64,000 nt of DNA from contig NZ_OY782870.1 of the NCBI RefSeq assembly GCF_963678545.1, positions 744,001 through 808,000 of the forward strand, given 5' to 3'. The notes beneath the pieces were generated by a model that saw only the letters and a list, made by a program, of their open reading frames with translations, did no database searches and was not told where the DNA came from. Below, piece after piece: positions 46,405 to 57,035 of the stretch; within the stretch, counting starts at the first letter, position 1, and each line of letters starts with the position of its first letter. Made by a program: the position numbers and the translations under genes. Source of the DNA: an uncultured Methanomethylovorans sp. GTDB taxonomy: Archaea; Halobacteriota; Methanosarcinia; Methanosarcinales; Methanosarcinaceae.

Positions 46405-46405
46405 T

Positions 46406-48226
46406 ATGGTCGATGATGCATGTGATATGGACAGCAACAGGATACACCTGCTGGATGAGGCCACTATCAGCAAGATAGCTGCCGGTGAGGTCATAGAAAG
46501 ACCTGCCTCTGCAGTGAAAGAGTTGCTTGACAATTCCATAGATGCAGGTGCCACTGAGATAAAAGTGGAAATAGAAGGTTCGGGTGTCAAGAAGATATCC
46601 GTCAGGGACAATGGTTGCGGCATGAGTCATGTGGATGCCTCTATGGCTTTCAAAAAACATGCCACAAGCAAGCTTTCAAGTATCGATGATCTGGAAACTG
46701 TCCATACACTGGGATTCAGGGGCGAGGCTCTTTCCTCAATTTCTGCAGTTGCAAAAATCACACTTATCACTCGCAGGAGCAGGGATGTAGCAGGCACAAA
46801 GGTGACAGTAGGCAGTGATGGTGTGGAGTCCATATCTGAGGTAGGTGCTCCGGTAGGTACCACGGTGGAAGTGGCTGACCTGTTTCATAGCACACCTGCA
46901 CGGAGGAAGTATCTCAAAAGCAGTCGCACTGAACTAGCCCATATCACTGAAGTCCTTACTAACTATGCCATAGCCAATCCAAATATCTCTTTCACCCTTA
47001 TAAATGAAGGTAAGATCGTTTTACGTTCTCCTGCTACTGCTAATATGTTTGACAACATCGTACATATTCACGGTGCAGAGGTTGCCAGGTCGCTGGTGCC
47101 TATAGTATGGGAAAATGACCTTGTGAAAATATTAGGCTACGTCTCCAAGCCTGAGCTTAGCCGTAGCGGTTCTGATCTACAGTCTTTCTATATCAACGGG
47201 CGCAGCATTTCCTCAAAGGCTATAAGCAATGCCATTAGGCTTGGTTACTATACTCTTCTTCCTAAAGGCAGGTATCCGGCAGCTTTCCTAATCCTTAAGA
47301 TCGACCCTAGTATAGTGGATGTGAACGTGCATCCTCGTAAAACTGAAGTGAGGTTAAGCCATGAAAAGGAGATCATGGAAAATGTTACCGCTTCTGTGGA
47401 GAAAGCTCTAAGTTCTACTCATCTTGTTCCAGAGATAAAGGTAAAGGATAAGTCATCTCCTGCTCAGACAGTGCTGTACGAAAAAGAAGATGAGGACAAG
47501 TTACAAAATAAAGTACAGGTTACAACTCGTGTTCTTGAAGGGCCGGCTCCTTATCATCCTCCCACAAAGGATACTGAAAGACGGCTCAAAGCTAGCTCAC
47601 GCCTTCAGTCAAGGCTGGACTCTTCTCCTCGTGAAGAAGAAAGTGCTTTCGTAGCAGATGATGTGAAGGTAATGGGGCAGTTTGAAGACCTATACATCGT
47701 TGCAGAGGTGGAGAAAAAACTGCTGCTTATAGACCAGCATGCAGCACATGAGCGTGTCATGTATGAACGTGTGTTGGACTCCAGGGATATGGGATGGCAA
47801 GAGCTTCTGAATCCTGTGACACTTGAGCTTAATCCTAAGGAGAAGATCATTCTGGAAGAGTTCATTCCCTTTTTGGAAGAAGTAGGGTTCAGTATCTCTG
47901 AATTTGGTTCGAACGCTTATGTGGTTACCACTGTGCCTACTATATTTGGCAGAATGGAAAGTCCAGATGTTGTGCATGACATCGTATCTGATCTGCTCTC
48001 TGTTGGCAGGATCAAGGATGATACGGAGATATATGATCATGTTTTCAGCACCATGGCATGCAGGGCTGCTATAAAGGCCGGTGCAGTGTGTAATAAGGAA
48101 CAGATGGCTGATCTGATAAGGCAACTGAAGAACTGTAAGAATCCATATACATGTCCTCATGGCCGTCCGACTATGATCTCTTTTGCAAGAGAGGAACTGG
48201 ACCGCATGTTCAAAAGAACGAAATGA
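46406..48226 (+). CDS. mutL: DNA mismatch repair protein MutL (endonuclease type)
   Basis: A 606-residue GHKL ATPase that works with MutS. IAAGEVIERPASAVKELLDNSIDAG is motif I, DNGCGM motif II and GFRGEALSSI motif III. The C-terminal domain carries DQHAAHERVMYE, the metal-binding endonuclease motif, plus ACRAAIKAG and CPHGRPT, so it can nick DNA itself, as expected without MutH. The ATG at 46406 has GTGGGG 6 bases upstream; an alternative ATG at 46388 overlaps mutS. Confidence 0.96.
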   Translation: MVDDACDMDSNRIHLLDEATISKIAAGEVIERPASAVKELLDNSIDAGATEIKVEIEGSGVKKISVRDNGCGMSHVDASMAFKKHATSKLSSIDDLETVHTLGFRGEALSSISAVAKITLITRRSRDVAGTKVTVGSDGVESISEVGAPVGTTVEVADLFHSTPARRKYLKSSRTELAHITEVLTNYAIANPNISFTLINEGKIVLRSPATANMFDNIVHIHGAEVARSLVPIVWENDLVKILGYVSKPELSRSGSDLQSFYINGRSISSKAISNAIRLGYYTLLPKGRYPAAFLILKIDPSIVDVNVHPRKTEVRLSHEKEIMENVTASVEKALSSTHLVPEIKVKDKSSPAQTVLYEKEDEDKLQNKVQVTTRVLEGPAPYHPPTKDTERRLKASSRLQSRLDSSPREEESAFVADDVKVMGQFEDLYIVAEVEKKLLLIDQHAAHERVMYERVLDSRDMGWQELLNPVTLELNPKEKIILEEFIPFLEEVGFSISEFGSNAYVVTTVPTIFGRMESPDVVHDIVSDLLSVGRIKDDTEIYDHVFSTMACRAAIKAGAVCNKEQMADLIRQLKNCKNPYTCPHGRPTMISFAREELDRMFKRTK

Positions 48227-48267
48227 ATTCGCTACTTTTATAACTTTGTACCACAATTGAGTTTTCA

Positions 48268-49284
48268 ATGATAGACCCGGTGAACAAATCCAAGATCCCA
48301 GATGAATGGGTTGCGCGTTCCAATGTACCTAAGGAAGAGCTCATAAAAGGTATTGAAAATGGAAGACTTGTCCTCTTAAGCGATGGTTCTGTGCTCAAGA
48401 GGGGTTATACCACCGGAACAACAGCAACAGCTGCAGCCAAAGCAGCAGTACTCTCGCTGCGTAAACCTGTTTCCCATGTATCTGTGCCCACGCCTGTGGG
48501 ACTGAGGGCGGAAATGGATGTGCATGCTGTCAATGGCCATGCTATTGCTGTAAAGGTATATAACGATCATGAATCCGATATCACTCGTGGTCTTGAGTTC
48601 GTGGCGGATGCCAGAGAAGTTGATGGCATCGTTATTAGGGCAGGAGAGGGCATTGGTATCGTTACAAGGGAAGGTCTGGAGTCAAAAAAAGGTTATCCAG
48701 CCATCAATCCAAAACCCATGGGACAGATTAAGGCAGCTATTTCCGAAGCTGTGGAAGAACTTGGATTACAGGGCGCAGAGGTTACATTATCACTTCCTCA
48801 GGGAGCTGAAGTTGCCAAACAGACCCTCAACAGCCGTATTGGTGTAGAAGGTGGCATATCCATCCTGGGAACCACAGGATTTGTGGAACCCTGGAACGAC
48901 CATCTGGGTGAGATGAAAGAGGATCTTATACGCAGTGCTGATAAGGTGGTGCTTACCACCGGAAGGATTGGCATACGCTATTCCACCATGCTATTCCCCG
49001 GATACACTGTTGTACTTGCAGGCAGCCGTATATCAGAAGCTGTAGCTGCAGCTAAGGGCGATGTTATTATTTGTGGGCTTCCTGGTCTTGTCCTCAAGTG
49101 GGGAAACCCGGATATGCTCGAAGGCAGCGGTTATGCCACTGTGGTGGAAATGCTGGAATTGGACCCAGGCAACGAGAGGTTTAAGAAGGCTTTTGATATG
49201 GCAGTGGAAAAAGCCAATGGTGCAAGGGTCGTGGTTGTAGATAGAGATGGCACTGTACTCATGGACAGTGGGGAAAAGGCATGA
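48268..49284 (+). CDS. cbiD: Cobalt-precorrin-5B C1-methyltransferase
   Basis: A 338-residue enzyme of anaerobic cobalamin ring synthesis that methylates C1 with [22 protein letters not shown] is the N-terminal family motif and [11 protein letters not shown] the central one. Length normal. Overlaps cbiE by 4 bases (ATGA), so the two are co-translated. Methanogens need cobamides for methyl transfer. Confidence 0.95.
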   Translation: MIDPVNKSKIPDEWVARSNVPKEELIKGIENGRLVLLSDGSVLKRGYTTGTTATAAAKAAVLSLRKPVSHVSVPTPVGLRAEMDVHAVNGHAIAVKVYNDHESDITRGLEFVADAREVDGIVIRAGEGIGIVTREGLESKKGYPAINPKPMGQIKAAISEAVEELGLQGAEVTLSLPQGAEVAKQTLNSRIGVEGGISILGTTGFVEPWNDHLGEMKEDLIRSADKVVLTTGRIGIRYSTMLFPGYTVVLAGSRISEAVAAAKGDVIICGLPGLVLKWGNPDMLEGSGYATVVEMLELDPGNERFKKAFDMAVEKANGARVVVVDRDGTVLMDSGEKA

Positions 49285-49865
49285 TTATTGTAGGCGTGGG
49301 CGTTGGTCCAAATATGCTTACTCAGGAGGCCATTAAAGCCATCCGTAATGCTCCTGTGATTTATGGTTCAGGCAGGTCCATCGAGCTTGTAAAGGATTTT
49401 ATCAATTGTGAAACTCATATCATCAAGAACTACAGGGAGCTTCATCTGCTGCCAGCAGATGCTGTAGTGCTCTCCACAGGCGATCCTATGTTCTCTGGAC
49501 TTGGGAAGTTCGCTGGTGAAAACGACAGGGTGATCACAGGTGTCTCCTCAATTCAGGTGTCATGCGCCCGTTTTCATGTAGAGATGTCTAATCTTGCAAT
49601 GATAACAGCACATGGGCGTGACCCATCACCTGCCAGGGAGGTTCTCATAAGAGAGGTCGAACTCGGAAAGGACATATTCCTGTTGCCCGCAGAGAACTTT
49701 GGCTCACAGGAAGTAGCGGCCTTGCTACATGAAATGGGTATTGAGGCAAAGATCTGCCTTTATGAGAATATCGGCTATCCAGAAGAAAGGGCAGTAGCTG
49801 GTTCTGTACAAAATCCTCCGCTTGCAGAGTCTGATATGTATTGTCTTCTGATCGTGCAGCACTGA
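49281..49865 (+). CDS. cbiE: Cobalt-precorrin-7 C5-methyltransferase
   Basis: A 194-residue SAM tetrapyrrole methylase. [20 protein letters not shown] is the N-terminal glycine-rich motif and [10 protein letters not shown] the second. It adds the C5 methyl group; the C15 methylation/decarboxylation partner CbiT is not in the window. A long T-run at 49886-49895 after the stop probably ends transcription. Confidence 0.92.
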   Translation: MIIVGVGVGPNMLTQEAIKAIRNAPVIYGSGRSIELVKDFINCETHIIKNYRELHLLPADAVVLSTGDPMFSGLGKFAGENDRVITGVSSIQVSCARFHVEMSNLAMITAHGRDPSPAREVLIREVELGKDIFLLPAENFGSQEVAALLHEMGIEAKICLYENIGYPEERAVAGSVQNPPLAESDMYCLLIVQH

Positions 49866-50087
49866 GTTCCATCTGATCTTGAATTTTTTTTTTATATTTT
49901 ATTATATGTGCAGCTCCTTTCTATAATATTGATTAAGTTATTGTGTATATCTATCTCTTTTACTACTAAACCTTTAATCGTTTGAAACAAGAATCGTTAC
50001 CTTTATGTATAATAAAACGTTAGTCACATTTACCTAACTCAAATTAACTTGATTATCTAGTTGGAAAACGATAGGACGGTGATAATT

Positions 50088-50795
50088 ATGCATATATTCG
50101 AAGGTTTCTTGCCATCACCTTGGTGGCAGTTATGGTTCGTTTTTTCCATACCCATTATTTTATTCGGTATGTATCGCTTGAATAAACTCGTGGGCGAACG
50201 TAGGGATGTAGTGCCTCTGCTGGCTGTTGCCGGTGCATTCATCTTTGTACTATCTTCATTAAAACTTCCATCAGTGACCGGAAGTTGCTCCCATCCCACA
50301 GGTACAGGCATGGCAGCAGTCCTTTTCGGACCTGCAATCACTTCTGTGCTTGGTTTGATCGTCCTTATCTATCAGGCCTTGTTCTTGGCCCACGGCGGTA
50401 TCAGCACACTTGGTGCAAATGTGGCATCTATGGGCATAGTAGGTCCGTTTGTGGCTTATGCCTTCTATAAGGCAGCTGCAAAAATGAATATGAACTTTTA
50501 TCTTAACATATTCCTTGCAACAGCAATAGCTGATTGGATGACCTATGTGACAACATCTGTTCAGCTTGCCTTGGCTTTCCCTACAGGCGGATCCCTTACA
50601 TTATCGGGTTTCCTTTATTCGTTCGCTGCATTCGCGGCAGTTTTTGCCACTACTCAGGTTCCACTTGCCATAATGGAAGGTGCTCTTACAGCTCTTATTA
50701 TGAAGTATGTGGTGCAGGTTAAGGGTGATATGCTTGTGAACCTGCAGGTTCTTACTTCAGAGGCAGTGAGTAAGCTTAAGGGGGCTATGTCATGA
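50088..50795 (+). CDS. cbiM: Cobalt ECF transporter S component CbiM
   Basis: A 235-residue membrane protein that binds Co2+. The mature N-terminus MHIFEGFLPSPWW provides Met1-His2, which with a later His builds the metal site, so the ATG at 50088 is decisive over an upstream TTG at 50061. Conserved SCSHPTGTGMAAVLFGP follows; about seven helices. ATGA overlap with cbiN. Confidence 0.95.
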   Translation: MHIFEGFLPSPWWQLWFVFSIPIILFGMYRLNKLVGERRDVVPLLAVAGAFIFVLSSLKLPSVTGSCSHPTGTGMAAVLFGPAITSVLGLIVLIYQALFLAHGGISTLGANVASMGIVGPFVAYAFYKAAAKMNMNFYLNIFLATAIADWMTYVTTSVQLALAFPTGGSLTLSGFLYSFAAFAAVFATTQVPLAIMEGALTALIMKYVVQVKGDMLVNLQVLTSEAVSKLKGAMS

Positions 50796-51082
50796 AATTG
50801 GAATATATTGTTGGTATTATTGCCCTTCTCTTCGTAGCCCAATTCTTCTATGGAATTGCATCCCATCCTGATGCTGAATTTGCGGGGGCAGATGGCGAAG
50901 CGGAGAATGTGATATCTTCAATAGCTCCGAACTATCAGCCATGGAATCCAGGTATCCCTGTTTTTGAGCCTCCAAGTGGAGAGATCGAAAGCTTGCTCTT
51001 CGCACTTCAGGCAGCTGCCGGTGCCTTAGTGATAGGCTATTTCTTTGGCTACTATAGAGGGAAGAACAAAGCAGGTCAGTAA
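50792..51082 (+). CDS. cbiN: Cobalt transporter subunit CbiN
   Basis: A 96-residue protein with two membrane helices (about 4-24 and 68-88) and an extracytoplasmic loop containing DAEFAGADGEAENVI and the YQPWNPGI motif. It assists metal loading of CbiM. Starts inside the cbiM stop and is followed by a terminator. Confidence 0.93.
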   Translation: MKLEYIVGIIALLFVAQFFYGIASHPDAEFAGADGEAENVISSIAPNYQPWNPGIPVFEPPSGEIESLLFALQAAAGALVIGYFFGYYRGKNKAGQ

Positions 51083-51083
51083 T

Positions 51084-51107
51084 GGGCTTCATGTGAAGCC
51101 CTTTTTT
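51084..51107 (+). terminator. Intrinsic terminator between cbiN and cbiQ
   Basis: GGGCTTC (51084-51090), loop ATGT, GAAGCCC (51095-51101), then six T. This strong hairpin comes right after cbiN, so cbiQO is partly or wholly transcribed separately. Confidence 0.85.
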
Positions 51108-51267
51108 AAATATCTGTTATGGAATCGTAGCCTAATTTCTTATGTTTTAAACCGGTTACGATAAAACGGAACTCTTATCTAATATGACTTTTAATCCTCC
51201 TTAGAATGGAGCTGTTTTATAAAAACAAATTTGCTTGATTTAATAATAGGTAGAAGCAGGAAACATT

Positions 51268-52050
51268 ATGACTCAAATACTGGATGATTATGCCCTTAAC
51301 AGCCCCCTGCGTGAAAAGAACCATTGGCTTAAAATCGCCATAACAGCTTTCGGGATAATTATAGGTGTTTCTTCCAATTCTCCTATCACACCTTTTATAA
51401 TAGCTCTCTGCATGAGTATTGCAACTATTCATTTCAGCAAAGTGCCTGCAAAGTTCTACTTTAAAATTCTTGCTACACCTGCAGGATTTGTTATGGTAAG
51501 CGCTGCTACCATTGCTTTCTTTTCAGGAGCTGGTAATGAAGTTTTTGGTTTTGATCTATTCAGCCACAGATTCGCTGTTACTGTTGGTGGTCTTAACATG
51601 GCTTTCGTGGTGCTCTCCAGGACTATCAGTGGTATGTCTTGCCTTTTTTTCCTCTCGCTTTCAACTCCCATGATTGAACTTTTCTCCGTGCTGAAAGCGA
51701 CCCATTTCCCGGATTCTTTCATAGAGATAGCCATGATGATGTATCGCTACATTTTTGTCTTTATGGAAGTGGCTATGGGTATCAAGTACGCTCAGACGGT
51801 CAGGTTGGGCTACAAGGATTTCAGGACTTCCTTCAGGTCTATGGGAATGCTATGTACATCTCTTTTCATAAGAGCATGGGAACAGGGAGAAAAACTCTAT
51901 ATTTCTATGAACTCAAGGTGCTATGATGGCAAGCTTATATTGCTGGAGGAGGATCGTCCGATAAAGAGGTCCGAAGTGGCACTTACGTCCGCATATTTTA
52001 TTATAGTGCTTGTAGTTTTCTATTCCACGAGGAATATCCTTCTTATCTGA
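51268..52050 (+). CDS. cbiQ: ECF transporter T component CbiQ
   Basis: A 260-residue membrane coupling subunit. About six helices; the coupling helices carry the Ala-Arg-Gly-like motif (SMNSRCYDG near 215) that contacts the ATPase. Separated from cbiN by the terminator and 185 bases, followed 8 bases later by the ATPase gene. Confidence 0.92.
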   Translation: MTQILDDYALNSPLREKNHWLKIAITAFGIIIGVSSNSPITPFIIALCMSIATIHFSKVPAKFYFKILATPAGFVMVSAATIAFFSGAGNEVFGFDLFSHRFAVTVGGLNMAFVVLSRTISGMSCLFFLSLSTPMIELFSVLKATHFPDSFIEIAMMMYRYIFVFMEVAMGIKYAQTVRLGYKDFRTSFRSMGMLCTSLFIRAWEQGEKLYISMNSRCYDGKLILLEEDRPIKRSEVALTSAYFIIVLVVFYSTRNILLI

Positions 52051-52058
52051 GGTAGATC

Positions 52059-53441
52059 ATGACAATCCTGGAAACCAGAGATCTTGTATACAGTTATCCG
52101 GATGGCACAATTGCTCTGGATAATGTGAGTGTCAGGATAGATTTGGGTAAAAAAATAGCCTTTGTGGGCCGCAATGGTTCTGGAAAATCTACGCTCTTCC
52201 TTACTCTTAACGGTACCCTGGTCCCGAAAAAAGGAGAGGTGCTTTTCCATGGTAAGCCTGTAAAGTATGATGCAAAGTCCTTGCGCGAACTTCGCAAGAA
52301 CGTGGGCATTGTATTCCAGAACTCTGATGACCAGCTTTTTGCACCCAGCATTTATCAGGATGTGGCTTTTGGTCCCACGAATCTGGGTTACTCCAAGGAA
52401 AAAATCAATTCTGTAGTACAGAGCACTCTTGATTATGTGGGGCTTAATCCTCTTAAGAAAAAGCCACCACACCACTTAAGCGGTGGTCAGAAAAAAAGGG
52501 TTGCCATTGCGGGCATTGTTGCCATGGAGCCGGAAGTTATCATTCTTGATGAGCCGCTATCCAATCTTGATCCTGTGGGTGCGGACGAAGTAATGGACCT
52601 TCTGAATGAACTGAACTACTTCGGTAAAACAATCATCATCTCAACTCATGATGTAGATCTAGCTTACAGGTGGGCAGATTACGTATTCATCATGACCAAT
52701 CACCAGATGATTGGTGAAGGAATACCTGAGGATATTTTCAGAAATGAAGAACTTCTCCAGAAGGCGTACCTTAGAAAGCCCCAGATCCTTGAGGTGCATG
52801 AGGAACTGCGCAGACGTAGTCTTGTCAAGGCCAATGGCTGTCCAAAGGATATACCTGGCCTTGTCAGGATACTGAAAGAGCCGGAACTTATGTGGGTAAA
52901 AGTGTCTCCGGATGTTAAGGTAGGAGATAGCGTGAACTTGGGTCTGTTGCATGGTGAGTTCGCCCTGACCTATCCTATGGAGGCTGTCAACGGCAGGGTG
53001 TTGCATATACATGAGGATTGCATGGCAATAGTGGAACTGAGCAGGCATTATGTACGTGCAGGTTCCATCATGATCTATGATACTGACCATCATGATGCTG
53101 GTTTCTTAGAACTTTTCATCGCTCACGGGGATGTGGATACTGTGGGTGCCATGGGCAAAAGGAGCAAACTCATAGCCGAGAGGGACAACATACACCTGGA
53201 CATTACATCAGGAGTCATCGACAGGTCAATACTCAATGCCCTGTGCGGACAGAGATGTCTTATAATCACACATGGGGGAATGATCTACCATGCCTTTGAA
53301 CGCATCACCCAATATATTGAAGAAAGCGGTATCAACATCCATGTTGATATCATAAATGAGAATGGGGATATCTCCACTCTTGCGACGGCCTGCACCGGGC
53401 AGGTATCATGTGTTCAATCTTCAGAGGAGCACTCGGTATAA
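52059..53441 (+). CDS. cbiO: Cobalt ECF ATPase CbiO with long C-terminal extension
   Basis: A 460-residue ABC ATPase. Residues 1-245 are complete: Walker A GRNGSGKS at 37-44, signature LSGGQKKR near 143, Walker B VIILDEP near 165 and switch STHD. Residues from about 265 on are extra (usual CbiO is about 280): a mixed alpha/beta region with [34 protein letters not shown] and [15 protein letters not shown] recognise no family for it; it is rich in His and Asp and may bind metal or regulate transport. Convergent with the nfo-like gene, 5 bases apart. Confidence 0.9.
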   Translation: MTILETRDLVYSYPDGTIALDNVSVRIDLGKKIAFVGRNGSGKSTLFLTLNGTLVPKKGEVLFHGKPVKYDAKSLRELRKNVGIVFQNSDDQLFAPSIYQDVAFGPTNLGYSKEKINSVVQSTLDYVGLNPLKKKPPHHLSGGQKKRVAIAGIVAMEPEVIILDEPLSNLDPVGADEVMDLLNELNYFGKTIIISTHDVDLAYRWADYVFIMTNHQMIGEGIPEDIFRNEELLQKAYLRKPQILEVHEELRRRSLVKANGCPKDIPGLVRILKEPELMWVKVSPDVKVGDSVNLGLLHGEFALTYPMEAVNGRVLHIHEDCMAIVELSRHYVRAGSIMIYDTDHHDAGFLELFIAHGDVDTVGAMGKRSKLIAERDNIHLDITSGVIDRSILNALCGQRCLIITHGGMIYHAFERITQYIEESGINIHVDIINENGDISTLATACTGQVSCVQSSEEHSV

Positions 53442-53446
53442 TTGGG

Positions 53447-54283
53447 CTACAGACCCTGATAAGTCCTTTTGAGAAGCAAAGCATCTCCTTCATTGTCCGG
53501 GCTTTCAGATATAATTAGACCCGTTATCCGGAAGTCCTTGAAAGCCTGTAACAGTTCAACGTACTTAAGATCGGACTCTTCAAGACGCAGATGATTCTTT
53601 TCTCCCTTTGGTCCATATTCTATCCCTGAAATATGCACATGCATGTTTTCAAGAGCTTCCCTTCCCAGCACGTTTTCTACTTTTTCAAGTACAGCAGTGA
53701 ACTCTTCATAGGAATTCTCTTTTCCGTTGCTTCTTGCGTGCAGATGGGCAAAATCGATGCATGGTAAGACTTTCTCCAGCTGGCTGCACATGTTGAGAGT
53801 TTCATCGAGGCTGCCGAATTGTGTAGGTTTGCCGGTGGTCTCGGGTCTTAGCACTGTATTGATTCCTTCTTCGTCCATTCTGACTGTAAGTTCCTGCAGT
53901 TTTCGCAGAACCCGGGAGAACACTTCTTCAGGCTTATCTTTTTGGTAATATGCAGGATGAAATACAATGGAGTGAGCTCCGCAGATGGAACCTATGAGTG
54001 CAGAGTCATATATCCTCTTGATGCTGGCATCTATCTTTTCAGGTTCTGATGAGTTCAAATTGATGTAATAAGGTGCATGCACGCTAAGGGACACATTCTT
54101 CGATGTGGCTATTTTCTGCACTTCCTTTGCAGAACTGGCTCCCATCTTCACTCCTCGCACAAACTCTATTTCCATGCATCCAAGTTCAAGCTCCTTCACT
54201 CTGCGAATACCTTCTATTGTGGTGCCTTTTTTTGAGGAATAAGGTGCACCAGCTGTACCAAAGAGCAATTCTGTGTGGTTCAT
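53447..54283 (-). CDS. nfo: Endonuclease IV-like AP endonuclease
   Basis: A 278-residue TIM-barrel protein of the xylose isomerase-like superfamily. Metal-ligand motifs are SVHAPYYINL, IVFHPAYY, VLRPETTGK, CIDFAHLHAR, HVHISGIEYG and ISESP, with the His/Glu/Asp pattern of endonuclease IV, which cuts DNA at abasic sites. Overlaps the upstream small gene by 1 base (TGATG). Confidence 0.88.
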   Translation of the reverse strand: MNHTELLFGTAGAPYSSKKGTTIEGIRRVKELELGCMEIEFVRGVKMGASSAKEVQKIATSKNVSLSVHAPYYINLNSSEPEKIDASIKRIYDSALIGSICGAHSIVFHPAYYQKDKPEEVFSRVLRKLQELTVRMDEEGINTVLRPETTGKPTQFGSLDETLNMCSQLEKVLPCIDFAHLHARSNGKENSYEEFTAVLEKVENVLGREALENMHVHISGIEYGPKGEKNHLRLEESDLKYVELLQAFKDFRITGLIISESPDNEGDALLLKRTYQGL

Positions 54284-54615
54284 CAGACTATGCCCAGGTG
54301 CTGCTTGAGATCTTTCATGCGCTGTGCAGATATTTTCTGTTCAACCAGTTCCATAATAGTATCGATATCTTCAGGCTCAAGAGAGTGTATTTCTTCTTTG
54401 TCTTCCAGTGCAAGTTTCACCAGATAGTCCAGTTCTTCTACATTCAGGCGTTCCATCCTTTCCCTGAAATCCTCCGCAGACTCTGCTATCTTGTGAGATA
54501 TTGGTCTTAGGATGAAAGGATAATTATGTCCAGAGGATGATATTGTATTTCCGCTAAGTTCAGGTGCAAGCTTGTCGAATATTTGCTTATCCATGTCGCT
54601 GAATACTCTGCTCAT
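54283..54615 (-). CDS. Small charged helical protein, unknown
   Basis: A 110-residue protein, mostly helical, with HNYPFILRPISHKIAES in the first half and an acidic VEELDYLVKLALEDKEE helix in the second. Function not recognised. It is coupled to the endonuclease IV-like gene by a 1-base overlap and lies 43 bases after coaD. Confidence 0.7.
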   Translation of the reverse strand: MSRVFSDMDKQIFDKLAPELSGNTISSSGHNYPFILRPISHKIAESAEDFRERMERLNVEELDYLVKLALEDKEEIHSLEPEDIDTIMELVEQKISAQRMKDLKQHLGIV

Positions 54616-54658
54616 GGGTTTTAGTTGTAAAAAGTAGTTTATAAAATTATGTCTCAGT

Positions 54659-55117
54659 TCAATTCTTCAGATGCCCGTGAATATCTATCTCACCGAGCAC
54701 TATCCTTGTGGACGAGATTCGCATTTGGTCCTCAGCGAGGACGTAATCTATCTTCACTATCTCTATATCCTTCATATTCTTCTCAGCTCTGAGCTTATTT
54801 ATTTTCAGGGCAACGGAATATGTTTCAGGGGAGACTACAATGTAGTCGTAATTCTTTGTAAGGGTCTTTCCATAAGGTTCATTCAGCTCTACTATAGTGT
54901 ATTTCTGGCCTTCTGCTATCTGCTGTATGTATTGGATGACTTTTTCCTTTCGGATACTGTAATCAGGTATCTTGCGTGGTCGCTTGTTTGCCATTTCATT
55001 GGATGTAAGTCCTATTTCGACTTCTCCACTGTCGGCAAGCTCAAAGGCTTTTTTTAAAAGTTCCCGGTGTCCATCGTGAAGACACTCAAAAGTTCCACCG
55101 ACTACTACTCTGGGCAT
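54659..55117 (-). CDS. coaD: Phosphopantetheine adenylyltransferase (archaeal type)
   Basis: A 152-residue nucleotidyltransferase of coenzyme A synthesis, joining ATP and 4'-phosphopantetheine. VVGGTFECLHDGHREL has the HxGH-like motif and ISSTRI is the C-terminal motif. First gene of a minus-strand group with the two following genes; divergent from radA. Confidence 0.94.
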   Translation of the reverse strand: MPRVVVGGTFECLHDGHRELLKKAFELADSGEVEIGLTSNEMANKRPRKIPDYSIRKEKVIQYIQQIAEGQKYTIVELNEPYGKTLTKNYDYIVVSPETYSVALKINKLRAEKNMKDIEIVKIDYVLAEDQMRISSTRIVLGEIDIHGHLKN

Positions 55118-55315
55118 TGGTGGTATAAAGGGTATTTTATAAAATAAATGTTTGCCTGAAAATGTCAGACTGTTGCAGATGTAAAATTAACTGGCCTACT
55201 AATTAGTACTATTACTTTCACCCCGCTCTCTTCATGTATATATAGCCTAAAGATCAATAATTCATCGAATTGTGCACCGGAAGTTAACATGTGCACCACA
55301 AAGGAGTCTTTAAAA

Positions 55316-56293
55316 GTGTCAGAAATACTACTTGAGGATCTGGACCATGTCGGTCCCGCAACAGCCCAAAAACTCATAGAAGCAGGCTTTTCAACGGTAG
55401 AGGCCATTGCTGTATCTTCTCCCGCAGAACTTGCGGCTACTGCTGATATAGGTGAGTCCACAGCATCTAAGATCATCCAGGCAGCTCGTAAAGCTGCTGA
55501 CATAGGTGGTTTTGAGACAGGTGATGTAGTAATGGAACGCAGGAAGCTGGTAGGTAAGCTCTCAACAGGTTGCAAAGAGTTCAATGAGATCATGGGGGGA
55601 GGCATAGACTCCCAGGCCATAACTGAAGTATATGGCGAATTTGGGTCAGGCAAGACTCAAGTTGCTCACCAGTTAGCTGTCAATGTACAGTTACCCCGTG
55701 AAAAAGGAGGACTGGATGGCTCTGTGGTAATGATAGATACCGAGAACACTTTCAGGCCTGAGAGGATAAAGCAGATGGTAGATGGTCTTTCAGAGTTATA
55801 CGGTGAAGACTATGATGTAGAAGAATTCCTCAAGCACATACATGTGGCAAGGGCATACAACTCAAACCATCAGATCCTGCTCGTGGATGCAGCATCGGAA
55901 CTTGCCAACCAGCTCAAAGATTCTGACAAACCGGTGAAACTACTCGTAGTTGACTCCTTGACAGCACATTTCAGGGCTGAGTACATAGGGCGTGGGACCC
56001 TTGCTGACAGGCAGCAAAAGCTCAACAAACATCTCCACGACATCCAGAGATTCGGTGACCTCAACAACGCCGTAGTCTTGGTGACAAATCAGGTAATGGC
56101 AAAACCGGATGCCTTCTTTGGCGATCCAACAAAGCCCATAGGAGGGCACATACTTGGCCATACTTCTACATTTAGGTTATATATGCGTAAATCCAAAGGT
56201 GACAAAAGGATAGTCAAGCTTGTGGATGCACCTAACCTCCCTGATGCTGAGGCAGTGATCTCAGTTACTACAGCCGGCCTGCGTGATCCTTGA
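55316..56293 (+). CDS. radA: DNA repair and recombination protein RadA
   Basis: A 325-residue archaeal RecA/Rad51 recombinase. The N-terminal helix-hairpin-helix domain ([17 protein letters not shown]) precedes the ATPase: Walker [15 protein letters not shown], and [31 protein letters not shown] at 55316 is preferred because AAGGAG (55301-55306) is 9 bases upstream and homologues start with [13 protein letters not shown]; the ATG at 55289 adds nine unlike residues. Length matches RadA. Confidence 0.95.
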   Translation: MSEILLEDLDHVGPATAQKLIEAGFSTVEAIAVSSPAELAATADIGESTASKIIQAARKAADIGGFETGDVVMERRKLVGKLSTGCKEFNEIMGGGIDSQAITEVYGEFGSGKTQVAHQLAVNVQLPREKGGLDGSVVMIDTENTFRPERIKQMVDGLSELYGEDYDVEEFLKHIHVARAYNSNHQILLVDAASELANQLKDSDKPVKLLVVDSLTAHFRAEYIGRGTLADRQQKLNKHLHDIQRFGDLNNAVVLVTNQVMAKPDAFFGDPTKPIGGHILGHTSTFRLYMRKSKGDKRIVKLVDAPNLPDAEAVISVTTAGLRDP

Positions 56294-56330
56294 ACAGCAG
56301 GTTTTTAAACTTTTTTTCTGATTAACTTGT

Positions 56331-57011
56331 ATGAAATTCAAAGCCATTGCAGTTGATATTGACGGTACAATTACTTCCATGGACAGAAGACTTGATATGG
56401 TGGCAATTGAAAGTCTCCGTTCTCTTAATGTGCCTGTGGTGCTGTCCACAGGCAATATCCTTTGTTACGCACATGCTGCTGCAAAGCTCATAGGCGTGGG
56501 TGGGATTGTGATAGCTGAAAATGGTGGTATCGTGTCTCCTGGTTTTGATACAGTCCCTCTCATGTCTGAATATGTTGAAGAATGTCAAAGGGCTTTTGAT
56601 TTGCTATCAGAAAAGTTTGAGTTAATTAAACTGGATTCTGAGCACCGTAAGACCGAGATAGTACTTAGAAGGAACTTTGATGTACAACTTGCCAAGCAAA
56701 TGCTTTACAATTATGGTTTTAACCTGGAGATTATTGACACGCATTTTGCTATTCATATAAAGAGTCGAGAAGTTAACAAAGGCACTGGCCTCATCAAAGT
56801 TGCAGAGTTGATGGGTATTGAGCCAAAAGATTTTGTCGCCATAGGTGATTCTGTAAATGATATCGAAATGCTTGAAGTGGCAGGTTTCAGTATAGCTGTA
56901 GGGAACGCTGATATGGAATTGAAGCAACTTGCCGATTTTACCGCTTCTTCATCTTATGGAGCCGGCACTGCTGAAGGTATAAACTACCTTCAAGAACATC
57001 ACTTGATCTAA
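56331..57011 (+). CDS. Phosphoglycolate phosphatase (archaeal HAD type)
   Basis: A 226-residue HAD phosphatase. VDIDGTITS has the nucleophile Asp, VLSTGN is motif II and GDSVNDIEML motif IV; a C2 cap lies between. Archaeal members of this size dephosphorylate phosphoglycolate formed by RuBisCO oxygenation or DNA repair. An A/T-rich promoter-like run lies just before the ATG. Confidence 0.9.
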   Translation: MKFKAIAVDIDGTITSMDRRLDMVAIESLRSLNVPVVLSTGNILCYAHAAAKLIGVGGIVIAENGGIVSPGFDTVPLMSEYVEECQRAFDLLSEKFELIKLDSEHRKTEIVLRRNFDVQLAKQMLYNYGFNLEIIDTHFAIHIKSREVNKGTGLIKVAELMGIEPKDFVAIGDSVNDIEMLEVAGFSIAVGNADMELKQLADFTASSSYGAGTAEGINYLQEHHLI

Positions 57012-57035
57012 AAAAACAAAATAGGCAAAAGCTGT

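Noticed and set aside
49866..50087. Cobalamin riboswitch upstream of cbiM
   Set aside because: No B12-box-like sequence or extended structure was visible; cobalamin riboswitches are also rare in archaea.
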